Assembly: GCF_009870125.1 (NCBI RefSeq)
Contig: NC_046680.1
Location: forward strand, 7,006,001 to 7,070,000
DNA from: Drosophila pseudoobscura
Taxonomy: Eukaryota > Arthropoda > Insecta > Diptera > Drosophilidae
Reading direction: 5' to 3'
DNA: 64,000 bases
Positions 36,446 to 48,558 of this stretch are shown one piece after another. The notes beneath the pieces are model-generated. The model worked only from the letters and a program-made list of their open reading frames with translations, was not told where the DNA came from and did not search any database. The translations under genes were made by a program, and so were the position numbers. Every line of letters starts with the position of its first letter. Positions within the stretch are counted from its first letter, which is position 1.

Positions 36446-36470
36446 CACGTGTGAATGTACGGTCATACTG
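36446..36470. promoter_or_regulatory. E-box and Motif 1 at the fibrillarin promoter
   Basis: A palindromic E-box CACGTG at 36446-36451 is followed at 36460-36470 by CGGTCATACTG, one mismatch from the Drosophila core-promoter Motif 1 (YGGTCACACTR). They lie about 105-130 bp before the fibrillarin ATG. Myc/Max binding to CACGTG near nucleolar genes is well established in flies, so growth-dependent control is a reasonable inference. Confidence 0.6.
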
Positions 36471-36498
36471 AATACGGTCTGGTGATGACAAGAAGAAC

Positions 36499-37156
36499 TT
36501 GGTCCACTTAAGCCCCCTTTATTTAAATTAAATAACAACTCGAGTTAAACCGCGAAAAATGATACAAATATTAATTACAATAGTTACAACTTATGTTCAT
36601 CATATCCTTCATCTTTGCATACAAAAACCCACAATATCTTTCACCTGAACTGCGCTAAAATGATTAAATTTGTATTATTTTCTGTGCAATGTTAAAATAC
36701 CACCTTGGCTAACAATGGGTTAATTGTTCTCCGTCAAGGATGGGAAACCATATTCCTCGATTATGATATTCGATTTGATATTACTAGCTAGAAAGAACCC
36801 TCAGCCATGCCCACAGAATTTTATCCGATTAATTAACCTATTTTCTACTTGACTGGCTTATTTTAAACATATGCTTTTATCCGATTTTGCCTAAAAAAAG
36901 GTTTTAGCGAAAAAGGTCAAACAAAGAACAACGAAAGTGGATAGTTGTTCCTATTGTTCAATGTTGATATTCTGTCCAATATTACTAGCTATGTACATAT
37001 ATAGAACATTTATCCATGCCCACATCATTTTATACGATTGATGAATACATTTTGTTCAAGATTAACTACTTTTAAGTACTCCCATTTACTGTAATTTGTC
37101 TTAAACACGGTTTAAACGAAATGTTCAACAAAAAATACAGACGAAATGTTGTCAAG
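36499..37156 (-). repeat. Dispersed repeat copy B (inverted)
   Basis: The reverse complement matches copy A at 28903-29545 over its full length with only scattered differences, including the GGGGCTTAAG tail end and the AACATTTCGTCTG start. A more diverged related unit follows at about 37360-37545. Together with copy A it frames the hydrolase/tRNA/fibrillarin block as an inverted pair. Confidence 0.78.
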
Positions 37157-37359
37157 TCAATTTTGCTGGTATTTGAAGACTCCTGATTCCTGTACCTATT
37201 CATGGTCTCTGTAAGAAGAAATATCTTTAAATATCTTTAAAACAGGGACTGTCTAGTTTCTGCATTAATAAGACCCTAGGATGACAAACATAGTCTCAAT
37301 TCTATAACACCTTTTTACCCCAGGGTATGAGTGTGTACTCATTGTTGTGAACCGGTTAT

Positions 37360-37545
37360 TGTCAAATTGATCTTCCGTCGAATATTACTAGCTATGTATA
37401 TAGATCTCTCAGCTTTGCCCACTTAATTTTATTCGATTAGTTTTCTAATCGAATCAATTTTCTACTTGACTGGCACTTTAAAATGCTCCCATTAATTGGC
37501 GTTTTTTATAAAATAAGGTTAAAACTAAATATGTTAACTTAAAAG
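37360..37545 (-). repeat. Diverged unit of the dispersed repeat
   Basis: Contains the same boxes as the internal units of copies A and B (ATTACTAGCTA, TGCCCAC, TCTACTTGACTGGC) in the same order, but with many differences. It is probably an older unit of the same element or a separate, decayed copy. Confidence 0.55.
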
Positions 37546-40500
37546 TATTTTTTACATGGTGCAGATCTAGCGGCCATCTGTTGTCGATTACACCAACTAA
37601 TCAATTTAATTTTTAATTTTTACATGAATTCTACATCTAATTATACTAAAATGTACATGAGTTTTACATAAATTTCACTGGTCACACTATGCGCGGGCAA
37701 TTTAAGTGGAGCGCGGGATTGAAATCTTTCAACCCAATTAGTTTATGTTCCCCGACAAATACCATCTGAATTATATTTCTCTGATAATCATATATCTTAT
37801 AACAATATTTTCAATATATATGTATCTATCTCGTTGGGGTTCCTTAAAGATTTCAAGGCCAACAGACAAATGGGTCTAGAATATGAGTGTTACACTGAAT
37901 GTTGGTTATGAAGTTAACAGTTATCTCCTCTATCACAGATAATGGGATCACACTCTCTGATCCGAGCTGGCAAATCAATTGCTGCAATCACTTAATCCCC
38001 ATTTTAAGCGTACATATCTCTAGCCCTAAACAAATTCCGTGCACATTTTATAGCTTCGAACTCGGCAAGCAGTTGGCTAGGGAAGGCGGAACCGGGAACA
38101 TGGGGAAAAATACTTGTAAGCAAAATTTGAATAAAGCTTTTTTCTTCTTTCAAGCACGCGATATGAACAAGGGCAGTGCTATATATGCCAGTATGTACAT
38201 ACATACATACATACATATGTACACATAAGCGAGAATATATAGTTGGCTGACAAGAATCCGAGTGTGTTTGAGTCGCGCCAACACAATTTTTATATGAGTC
38301 CCAGTTATGGAGTAGATCCCACGGCAAGCCGCTGCCATTGCCAAGACACGTGCACTGGAATTTCGACCAAAATCCCCCATTGAGCTGCTCTCCTCAAAGT
38401 GCTCGAGATAATGAAGTAAATCCATTAAGAAGCAATTTAGGGAGAGTTATTTATACGAAATCAGAGATCTTATCAAACACTTGCCAGTGCCAAATCATAA
38501 TAAAACTTTTAACAGCTCTGGCCAGTGCTATCAGCAAGAACAGTTGCCATTTCGTGTGACTCCTTGTTTCGGCCATCAGCCGATCGTAATTTGCTCAAAT
38601 CTCAGAGGCTGAGTCGGAGACAGAAATGCGTGATTATCGGGCGACTCGATGTGAGTCGACAGTTTTGCCTTTGTTGGTTTTAAGGTTAGGAAGCTACTCC
38701 AATGATGAAATTTCTCCACCCGGCTGCCCTCTCCACACTCCATGGTTTGGGCCTGGGGCTTTACGTCACCGGAGAGGGCAGGCATTCGACTCCGTTCGCA
38801 GAAAAACAGCAATATCATTTTGTGACTCGTTTTTGCCCCGAACACTAGTCGCCTCCACCGAGCCACTCATACAATCGTAAATAAAGGCGAAGCAGCCAGA
38901 GCAGCCGGAGCGGAGCACATGGTTATCACGTGAACGTTGCGCCGAGTGCCCGACTCGGGTGCCGTCGTGTGCGGGAAACGTGATCAAAGATCAAGAGAGA
39001 CACAAAGAGAGAGGGAGAGAGAGAGTGGGAGCTCTGTCGGAGAGCACATAACTGTATGTGTGTGTTGGATTGGGGCCTGCCTGTGTGCAAAAAGTCAAGC
39101 TGCAAAATGGCAACAAAAATTAACACAGTGCGGCGCCGCCTCGAACATTGTTGTTTTCTCTCTCTCTCTCTCTGTAGCTCCCCCCTTTCTCTCACTCCCC
39201 CCTCCCATCGATTTGTGCTCTCTATTCTTCTCTCTTTGCCACTTGTGGTTGGGGCCTGTGTGCCCCAGCGGAGGTTATCGCGTTAATCATTTCGCACTGT
39301 TAACGCAAATACTCAATGCTGTTTGTTGTTTTTCCACAAATGATATTTATATTCACCTCGTCTGCTCGTCCGCCCCGTGTTTCACGACACTCCTCCGTCA
39401 AACTAAATCAAATATGATAATGAATACTTAATTACCATTTCACAACGAACTCCCTTCTTGTTTCCAACCATTATGGCCAGTCATGGAAAGATACCTATGT
39501 AGGTATGTATTGCGAATATGATCTTTGGATCTTCCTAGAAAACACTTCGGAATCCATCTCTTGTCCGGCAAAATGATGTCACAGTTGGGGGATGATAAAT
39601 CAGAACGCCTCTGCAATGATAAAATACATGCACAATCGCAAGAAAAGTACTTATATACTTATACCTTTTTTTATGATATACCAAATCTTTCACTAGATAA
39701 GATTCTGCAGTCGCAGTGCGACCAGCGGACGCAGATTTGTCGAGTGACTCAAGGCAATCTTTTTCGACGGGATACGGGTGCAGGCCTGGGGATAACCTCC
39801 GGCGGAAATGGCTCTTCCTGAGCGATGATCGCACCTTGTCCAAATGAAGACGTTCTATTCTTAGTGGCCGCAATTAAAACAGAATTATACGCGGAAAATA
39901 TACATTTTTAGTGTCGCATCTTCCTCTTTGACTGTTTGCCAAGTGCCTGACCCAGAGACAGAAACAGACACAGACCCCAGAATCATATCGGGGGTGTTAA
40001 TAAAATGCCACGCCCACAGCCCTGTACACACCCACAACGATTCCCAGAGTTCGATAAAGTTTCCAGTGCTGATGCCATGATAATTGCCATTCGATCGATC
40101 CACAATGCGGACAATTGAAGCTGATTGGGCGCAATTCAATTATGTCTCCAGATGGTAACTCAAATATGCCTTAGAAATTCACACAATTCCTCGCTGTAAT
40201 GAGACGTTTGCCCAAACGCTTAGACAGCACAAATATAAATTTCAATATATTTTCTAATTTGAATGCGCCACAATCGGCGGGCGAGCGAGCGAACTGCGGA
40301 TACTCTTTTCAATTGGTTTTTATTGGGTGATGAATAGAACAGATGCGGATCAAGTGGACAATCAGTAAACAATAGCATATTCGGTGTTATATGGGAGGGA
40401 TAGTTGTATAACCATTAGTGCTGGTATATCTTGGGAAAAAGCTGGATGCAAGCTGCATACCTACGTAGATATACCCTCCCAGATAGGGTCGAATCAGATG

Positions 40501-42799
40501 CAAATCATAGACACACATTTGCCGACCGTATTAAAAGGTTGTTGGCGCCAACACACCTCAAACAATGTCCGTGCGGGGACATCATGATTAACAGCGGAAA
40601 AAACCGCAGGCCAAAGGAGCCGAAATCGTATTCTGGCCAAAACGGGTGACAGCTACACCCTTGCACGGAACACAATTAGCCCTGTTTAGAGCGTTTTTGT
40701 TTGGTTACACCTGGCGTATACGTAACGACACGCATCTGACTGATAGACAGCTCGACTGATGTTTATGTGGCTTGTAAGAACGGAATGCATTTTAATTAGA
40801 CTAAAACTGAGCTCGAAACGGAAAAGGGTGAGCCATATGGCAGAATACCCTCCCGCATGCCGCTCCTCCTCTCCCGCAGTGCACTGACGTCAAGCGGACT
40901 GGCGGGAGATCGCTCGACTGTTTGCCATTTGTCAGATGATAAGGCTTGTTAGTGTAACAGATTCGCATTCACAATCACATCCATCCATCCATCAGGGGAG
41001 GAATCACTGGCACTTCTGAAGTGGGCGTGTCGCCTGATTAGATTGCCATCGCCGGGAATACTCTACAATATTCTCTAAATTTAGTCCAGTCATAAATCCG
41101 AAAGTCGCTCGAATCATTTATAGAAACTGTCCCATTCGTGGTGATGGTTAATTCTTTAGCTGAAGATCCAGCATGATAAGCCGGTTATTGAATGGATTGG
41201 ATTGTGCCACGGGACTGGGCTAATCGAGTGGGGTCCCACACTCGATAAGAAACGTCTCGAGATTTGCCAGAACTCATTATTTACGGAACGGACAGTGGAT
41301 CGTCGTGAACGTGCCTCCAAACGTGTGTGCCATGTGCCAAAATTGATTTGGTATTGGAATCGAAGACGAAATCAGAACGGGAATCGGGAATCGGGTGGGG
41401 CCTTATCAAACTCCGTCTGTCGTCAGTGCCCCCTGACAGAGCCCCACTCCTGGCTCCACCCATCCTCTCTGTACCACCCCACCTATGCGTTTGTCGAAAT
41501 CAGAATGAATTTGCAGTGTCCCGAGCGACCGACGGCGGACCCGCCTCGGCTCATTTACTTAGGCGCGAATCAAAGTCTGAAATGTGCCCCGAAAAACTGA
41601 TAAGGCATAAATAATTTGTTTAAAACATTTTATTTTCACCAATTATAATTGATAACCAGCGGTTGAGCGAGAGAGGCGAACGACAAAAGAAAAGATAGGG
41701 AAATCCAATGACAAGTAAAATAATTAAGGAAAATTTTCGCTATAAAACGGAGATTTTCGGATAGCAGAAGCTGTCATATTGAAATGAAAATTGCATTGAT
41801 CAACGGTGATGCTTTTATGTAAGTTAATAAACCCGATAGGCACGCCATCGATCACACTCCGCATTGTAATGGATCGTCTAGAGTCTCGAGGCTTTATGTC
41901 GTTTTTTAGAACAGAGAGCGGGAACGGAACTGCGAGAGATCTTGGAGGAGGAACTCAGCCACAGAGTTGAGATGGGTAATGAGATGAGGTTGATCTAGGC
42001 TTATCAATGGAAACAATGACCTCGACTGGTGTTTCATTACCCTTATCATCAGGCACACAGGCATCAGAAATCTACATTTAAGTGTATAGTACGAGTACGG
42101 CTATGATCTCCAGCAAGGATTCCATTTCATTCATGCTCACGCCCAGCCTAGTAACTGGTAGATACCAGATCTAACTGCATCTCTAGCTCTCAGACAGAAA
42201 GAGACAAAGAGAGACACTGATGCCAGAAACATCTCAGCTAATTGCAAGAGAGAGTGCATCCCCGAATACTGTGACTAATTTTACAGCACCAAAATGCCCG
42301 AGTAGATGTTACAGAAACAATCGAATACTGAGAAACCAACAAGAGGAAAGTGGAAGAGCAGGAGGAGGATGAGGATGAGGATGAATAGCAGGCAAAGAGT
42401 GCACTGATAACCGAACACTGTCCTGTCCATGTGTTGGTGTTGTTTACATACTCCCATATGTATGCATGCCGGTTCCACCAGGGAGAAATCCACACCAACA
42501 CTAGTGCCAATCGTAGAAAGAATGAGATAGTGGTGTGGTGTGGTGTGCTGTGGTGTGTGTGTGTGTGCGTTTTGGTTGCTTGCCAGCGTGTTCATTTTTA
42601 CTGATAGCAGCGCCGCACGAAAACGGAATGGAATTCACGCGATACAGATACACATGCTTACACTCTGGCTCTCACTGCCCTGCCTCTATCTCGATCTCTC
42701 TTCTCTCTCTCTCTCTCTCCGCCGCACTCTGTCCACCAAGAGAGTGCTCGGCTCGGGTCTCTGCTCTGGCCCGCTGTCCGGCAGCGTTTCGATCATATT
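37546..42799. other. Gene-poor stretch upstream of SLC17 pair
   Basis: No exon is supported. It holds a perfect Motif 1 (TGGTCACACTA) at 37679-37689 without an obvious gene, a (CATA)n tract at 38195-38218, CT-rich tracts near 39155-39260 and 42695-42720, and a GA-rich patch near 39005-39025. The frames here carry no domain. Part may be regulatory DNA of the transporter genes. Confidence 0.45.
38195..38218. repeat. (CATA)n microsatellite
   Basis: Six tandem tetranucleotides, ending in a palindromic ACATATGT. Confidence 0.85.
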
Positions 42800-42831
42800 T
42801 ATAAAAGAATCGGCCGCCGTGAGTTATTCAA
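42800..42831 (+). promoter_or_regulatory. Probable TATA promoter of first SLC17 gene
   Basis: TATAAAAG begins at 42800 and an initiator-like TTCAAG lies about 28-30 bp downstream. The first coding exon of the transporter begins 300 bp further on the same strand, which would give a leader of ordinary length. A CT-rich tract precedes the TATA box. Confidence 0.5.
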
Positions 42832-43136
42832 GCAGTCGCAATCCGCACCGTTCGCCAGAACGTTCAAAAGATACCTACCTCCTCCTAGGGATCCAACGCG
42901 TGCTCAGTTATATACAGTCGTGGAAACAGCTCCGAAAGAGAGAGTATACTCGCGTCTAAATAAAATTCAAATAAAATAAGCACACATGTGTATTCCAACT
43001 TCATGACGGAACCGGAACACGTTGTGTGACATATAAAAAAAAAACAAAGAATACTACGAAAATTCCAGTGAGAACGTTCCAATTGAGGTTTCATTTTTTT
43101 GAAAAATACTAGTATTTCTCAACCCGCGTCGCACAC

Positions 43137-46100
43137 ATGACCACCGCTCTGACAATGGTGAAAACAGGAGGTAAATACGCCAACGGTAAGTGCAATCCAA
43201 CGATACAGATCCCATCGCCATTCCCATTTCCACTGAGATCTCCAAGCACGTGTCTTATATAAGTCGCTCGTGTGGCGGGCCTGGGGCCTGGGGCCTGGCG
43301 CCTGGCATGTTCCGAGCTCGGACAGCGGCCTGTTGCCGGAAATTGCTTAATTAGTTCTCTAACAGACGTGGAGATACTCGTACTCAATCCCACACGATCT
43401 GATCTCTGTCGTGTTCGCTCCAAATAAGTTGCGGATCGCCATTTCCAGATACATTTCTATCTCTCGACTGCAGATGACTGGAAGCGTCGTTGGCCGCGTT
43501 GAGTTCAGATATAATTATGCAGTACGAGTATATATTTATATTGCTTATACAGTCAGATATAGACGACCTCCACTGCAGCGATCGACTGCAACCGCCATCC
43601 TTCGCACAAAGAATCCGAGCACTTCCCTCTCATTTCGCTCAACTCTAAAATATAATAATAAATATTATAAAAATGTCGGATTTTCCCTCATTAAGTATTT
43701 ACTATTTTTTTTTTTTTTTGGTTACGCTGCCAAACAAAATCGAATCACATTTTAGCACTGTCGGGTGATAAAAATAAACAAAAACGGAATGAAAAACCTT
43801 AAACGAAACGAAATGGAAAGAAATGAAAAGAGAGGGGAAACTCAACCAGCGACAGTATTTAGTATTTCTTTTGATTTTATTCCGAACTTTAAATAGATCT
43901 ACATAGAGTGACAAGACGGGGGAACTGGGGAGCAGTGGCTCTTTAGTCAGCTGATAAGCTAATCCCAAAGACAAATTGACAGTTGTAAAGCGATTTCGAA
44001 AGAGCACGGTCTTTGCACGCTCTTTTCGTGTGAGAGAACAAAGCGACCGTTGGCGGTGGGGGAGTGAAGTAGGGCCAGAGCTGTAACTAGTGATTATCTT
44101 ATCGACTTAGGGGACTTCTGCCTACTACACCCCAGTACACCCCTATGGAAAGCTCGGTGGCGTTCCAGTTTTATCGGAGTACAGCTCATTGTCGGTTATC
44201 AATACAGCACACTTGACTTCGTTGTTGTTCTTTTTGTTTTGTTTTTGTATTTCTTGCTGTTGCGTTGTGTCCTCCGATTGTCCCACTAACGGACGCCTAG
44301 GTACAGTCAGCCTCGGCCGAATGGCAATCAATCAAAATATACCAGACTATACTATATACCCCTAATGGCATCCAATAAACACTCAAAGCAGAAACTCTTT
44401 TTTTTATAGAAGCTCATAAATGTTGATTGATATGGTGTCGTTTTTTTTGGGTGCCGCAGAAAATTTAACTTTGCAGAATCAGAATTCGACTCTCTTTAGT
44501 GCCCCCTCAGAGGACAAACCAGACAAAAGTTCTGTATCTTAGCCATAAATTTGCTTGGCTCTGCAGGCGGAGCCGCCTGCAGAAAGTATTCCGCAAATAA
44601 ATTCAAAAACGTGTCAGATAAAGCGTTTTCAGTGTTGCTCCTCACACGACCCGACTTGTCCACGAGTCATCGGTGCGTCCGGCACGAGAAGCTGATTCAG
44701 TTCCATAAACAGAGAGCAGTGAGCAGAGAGAGAGAGGGAGTCATGAGGGAGCGGCAGCAGCAAGAGCGAGCGTGTGCGGGAGTGTTCTCGATCGGGCAGA
44801 CCCCAAAGTACATATGTACATACATACATACATATGTACATATGTTTGTGCGTTTCGGACGTCATCGAACAATCATCCATCCGATTGGGGAAAATTATTT
44901 GGAAGAACAAGCAATTATTAGTTTGGAATTTAAGCTGGCTCCGAATCGGCATCGGACTGGACTGGAGTTCCAACTGGAGTTCAATAGACCCAAACGCCTT
45001 GTAAGGCCGCGTTGCAAGGTTGCCTGTTGCACTGTTGCAAAATGTGTGCGGCTCGGTGCGATGCGGTGCGACGTTTGTTTAAGCCATTTATGGTGGCTTA
45101 GAGTCGGGTTTAAAAATAGCCTACAAAAATCCGCGTAAGGTAGCGCAAGCAACCAATAAATAAACTACCAAATCATGTTTTCTCTGGGATGCAGCGGCAT
45201 AGGTGTTCGTTTGGTCACGTGAAGATCGGGCGACTGCCGTTCGGCCTCAAACAGGTAGTGTGACAAGGCAGCCGCAGAGATACGCAGAGTGTTGGCTTTG
45301 GGCCACATGTACAGCACCGTACAGCAGATTCATGTTACTCGTATGTTGCATTTTATACGCTTACAACGACATGCATGCTTCGCACTCGCCCAGGTCTCGT
45401 CTCTCAATATTCGCAGCCAACGCTGTTCATAGTGGGCGTGTGTACATGTGTGTGTGTGTGTGTGGGTCTGTGCGAGCGAGAGTGAGCGTGTCTGTGCATG
45501 TCTGTGCGTGCACGAACAAGATTTTGACATAGTCAAAGTCTTTTATAAATAAACGCGCCCCACATACTTACATGGCTACCAGTTTTGGGAGCAGCAAAGA
45601 GAACCGCAGCGAAAAGAGAGAGGCGTCTATTGATAAGAGCATAGCCACACACGTTTTCACCTGTTGAGGGAGAGAGTGGGAGAGTGGGAGATTGGGAGAG
45701 TGAGCGTCTGCGCAGGCGCATGTGCTTAATCAGAGCGAAGTTCATCCCATTCATCATTCATTCCAGGGTATGTGTACCTTTAGCTAATCTCTATTCCAAC
45801 ACTTTTCCTTTGCAGAGAAATTCTTCGGCGTGAGGCATGTTCAATGCATCCTCTGCTTCTTCTGCCTGGCGATGTGCTACGCATGGCGGGTGAACCTCAG
45901 CGTGGCTCTGGTGGCCATGACCGAGCCGCAGTCTAGGAATGCCACTGAGAATGAAACTGCCACCGCAACGCCAGACGACGATAGCGACGATTTTGACCTA
46001 TTCGATGCTGAGGTAAGACACGGGAACCATCCAAGTCCGACACTCGCTAACCCTCCCATTTCCGCCTGCAGTACTATCAGTTCACCGAAAGCCAGAAGTC

Positions 46101-47388
46101 GTACATGCTTAGCAGCTTCTTCTGGGGCTACATCGTCACCCAGGTGCCTGGCGGTTACATTGCCCAGCGGTATGGGGCCAAGATGCTGCTGCTCGCTGGC
46201 CTGGCAGCCGCCGGTATCCTGACCATCATCTCACCGCTCTCCCTCAAACTTGGCGGCTGGACGGCTCTGTGTGCAGTTCGCTTCACGATGGGTCTTACCC
46301 AGGGCGCAGTGCACCCGGCCACGCATGCCCTGCTCTCCAAGTGGTCGCCGGCCAACGAACGTGGCATGCTGGGTACCATCTGCTATTCGGGCGCACAATT
46401 CGGAACAGTGGTGATGCTGGCCACGAGTGGATTCATTGCCGACTCCTTCATGGGATGGCCGAGTATCTTCTACTTGGGTGGAGCCTGCGGCTTCGTGTGG
46501 ATCGTCTTCTGGTACGTGTTCTCGTCCAGCACGCCGGAGGAGCACCGCTTCATCTCGCCGGAGGAACTCAAGTTTATCGAGGAGTCGCGCAGCGATGGTA
46601 AGATGCAGTCGGCCGATAATCTGGCGCCGACTCCCTGGATACCCATCTTCACCTCGATGCCGTTCCTATCGCTGCTGGTGGTGCACTGCACGCACATGTT
46701 CGGCTTCTGGACGCTGCTCACCCAAATCCCCAGCTACATGAAGAACATCTATGGCATTGACATCAAGGAGAGCGCTCTGCTCTCCTCCCTGCCCTATGCT
46801 GTGATGCTGCTGCTCAGCTTCTTCTTCGTTTGGCTGTCCAAAGTGCTGCAGAGGAACAAGTCGTTGTCGCTGTCCTTCAACCGCAAGTTCTTCAACAGCA
46901 TCGGCCACTGGATACCTATGTGCTCACTCATTGCCCTGGGCTACGTGCCGAAGGAGGATAACCTACTGGCCGTGGTCCTGCTTACCCTCACCGTGGGCAT
47001 CAGCGCTGCCACCTACCTGGGCTTCCAGGTAAACCACATCGATCTGTCGCCCAACTATGCCGGCACCCTGATGGGCCTCACGAATGGGGCGGCCAACATC
47101 ATGAGCGGCATCGCGCCGCTTGTTGTCGGTCAGATCGTCCAAGATCCGGTAAGTGTAGTCATGGCAGATGTTCCTCGAGTTTCTCGCTAACGCTGATATC
47201 TTCCACAGAAAAATGTAAATGACTGGCGTCTGGTGTTCTTCCTGGCCGCCGCCGCCTACTTCATCGGCAACCTGCTCTTCGTGGTCTTTGGACGAACGGA
47301 GGTCCAGTGGTGGGACTCGCCAGAGCAGACGGTGGACGATGTGGAGCAGGGAGTGCCACTGTCGCCGAATGGCCAAGATAAGCGCTAA
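43137..47388 (+). CDS. SLC17-type MFS anion/phosphate cotransporter 1
   Basis: Exons 43137-43185, 45816-46012, 46072-47148 and 47209-47388, all with GT-AG introns and agreeing phases, give 500 residues. The protein has the 12-segment major facilitator layout. SLC17 landmarks include RVNLSVALVAMT after the first membrane segment, SSFFWGYIVTQVPGGYIAQRYG, HPATHALLSKWSPANER around the fourth segment, and VNHIDLSPNYAGTLMG late in the protein. The loop after the first segment carries a possible N-glycosylation site (NATENET). SLC17 members move organic anions or phosphate using Na+ or H+; the substrate here is unknown. It is a tandem paralogue of the gene at 48559. Intron 1 is 2.6 kb. AATAAA signals are at 47722 and 47803. 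Confidence 0.93.
43186..45815 (+). other. Intron 1 of SLC17 gene 1
   Basis: Contains a (CATA)n/ACATATGT palindromic tract at 44808-44844, a (TG)n tract at 45446-45464 and a long T-run near 43705-43720. No alternative first exon could be supported. Confidence 0.5.
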
Positions 47389-47905
47389 GTCTGGATAACC
47401 ACCACATGATAGGGGCATGGCATGATAAAGTCATAGCTGTTGTTTCATAGTTTTAGTCGTAGTCAATTAGTTAGGAACAAGACCATAATGACGATCGCGT
47501 GCTTCCATTAGCGATATTATACGATAATTGTTTAGTTCTAAGGCGGCGTAAATTATTGTTTGCAGTATTTTTCCATAATGTACATAATCTAAAGCTAAAA
47601 TCCAATTAAACTTGCAACACGAGAAAAAATTCAGTGTAAATAGGGAAGTAGCCCAGAACATAGTTGTATTTGCTGCTAAAAACAAACTCTAGTAATTGTT
47701 ATGTTTAGTATTTAAGCTAGGAATAAACTTAAAACCAACTTGTGATGCACGAAAAGTGAACTAAAAAGGCAAAAAAATCAATGAAGACATTCAAAGCCAT
47801 TTAATAAAACAGCTCAAGTCGAAGCTGAAAGTCAAATCGTACCGAAATTAATGTTGTTTTATTTAAACACTGAATCGAATTTGAATTGGGCGCCTCAATG
47901 TTGAT

Positions 47906-47935
47906 TATCGATAGATGAGCAAAGTGTGACCGTTG
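47906..47935. promoter_or_regulatory. DRE plus Motif-1-like pair
   Basis: A perfect DRE (TATCGATA) at 47906-47913 is followed within 15 bp by AAAGTGTGACCGTT, the reverse of a Motif 1-like element. This pairing marks Drosophila housekeeping promoters. The nearest plus-strand start is transporter 2, with repeat copy C in between. No minus-strand gene was found to use it. Confidence 0.4.
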
Positions 47936-48019
47936 AAGCCACGGTATATCGGTATATAATGGGATATTTTGTCGATTTCATCAATCTATTAAATTTCATT
48001 TTTAAAGTATATAGAAATC

Positions 48020-48425
48020 CAATACAAGCAAGTGTTTAAAACTGGTAACTGGTTTAAAACAAACTGGTCAAGTAGAAAATTTGTTAATTAATCGTATAAA
48101 ACTACGTGGTCATGCCTAAATGTTCTATCTAGATAATAATATTTGACGGAATATCATAATATAGAAATATGGCTTCCAATCCTTGACTGGGAACAATTAA
48201 CCCATTGTAAGCCAACGGTGTATTTTAATAATCCACCGAAAATAATGAAAATTTAATCATTTTAGCGCAGTTCAGGTGAAAAATATCGTGGGTTTTTGTA
48301 TGCAAAAATGAAGGTTAGGATGGACCTACAAGAGTAATTACTATTATAATTATTATTTGTATAATTTTTCGCGGTTTAACTCGAGTTGTTATCCAGTTTA
48401 AAAAAATGGGGCTTAAGTGGGCCAA
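48020..48425 (+). repeat. Dispersed repeat copy C
   Basis: Matches the second internal unit and the tail of copies A and B, ending GGGGCTTAAGTGGGCCAAG, in the same orientation as A. The first unit is missing. It sits between the two transporter genes, just before the first exon of the second. Confidence 0.72.
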
Positions 48426-48558
48426 GTATATTTATCAGTGGTTATCAGCAGTTTTATTTACATATTAGACGCTCTTGAGGGCGCCTCTACTTTTCCTCCC
48501 TCCATCACTAGCATAACATCTATTAACTTGGGTACGTGGATAGAATTGGACCCGCAAT

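Noticed and set aside
43137-43185. Shared first exon for both SLC17 transporters
   Set aside because: The phase would allow it, but transporter 2 has its own in-phase local exon with a usual-size intron, so sharing is not needed.
46269-46741. Alternative frames inside transporter 1
   Set aside because: Frame shadows of the conserved SLC17 coding sequence.
28903-48425. Retrovirus-like or LTR element origin of the dispersed repeats
   Set aside because: No coding remnants and no long direct terminal repeats were seen; the build fits a nonautonomous DNA element better.
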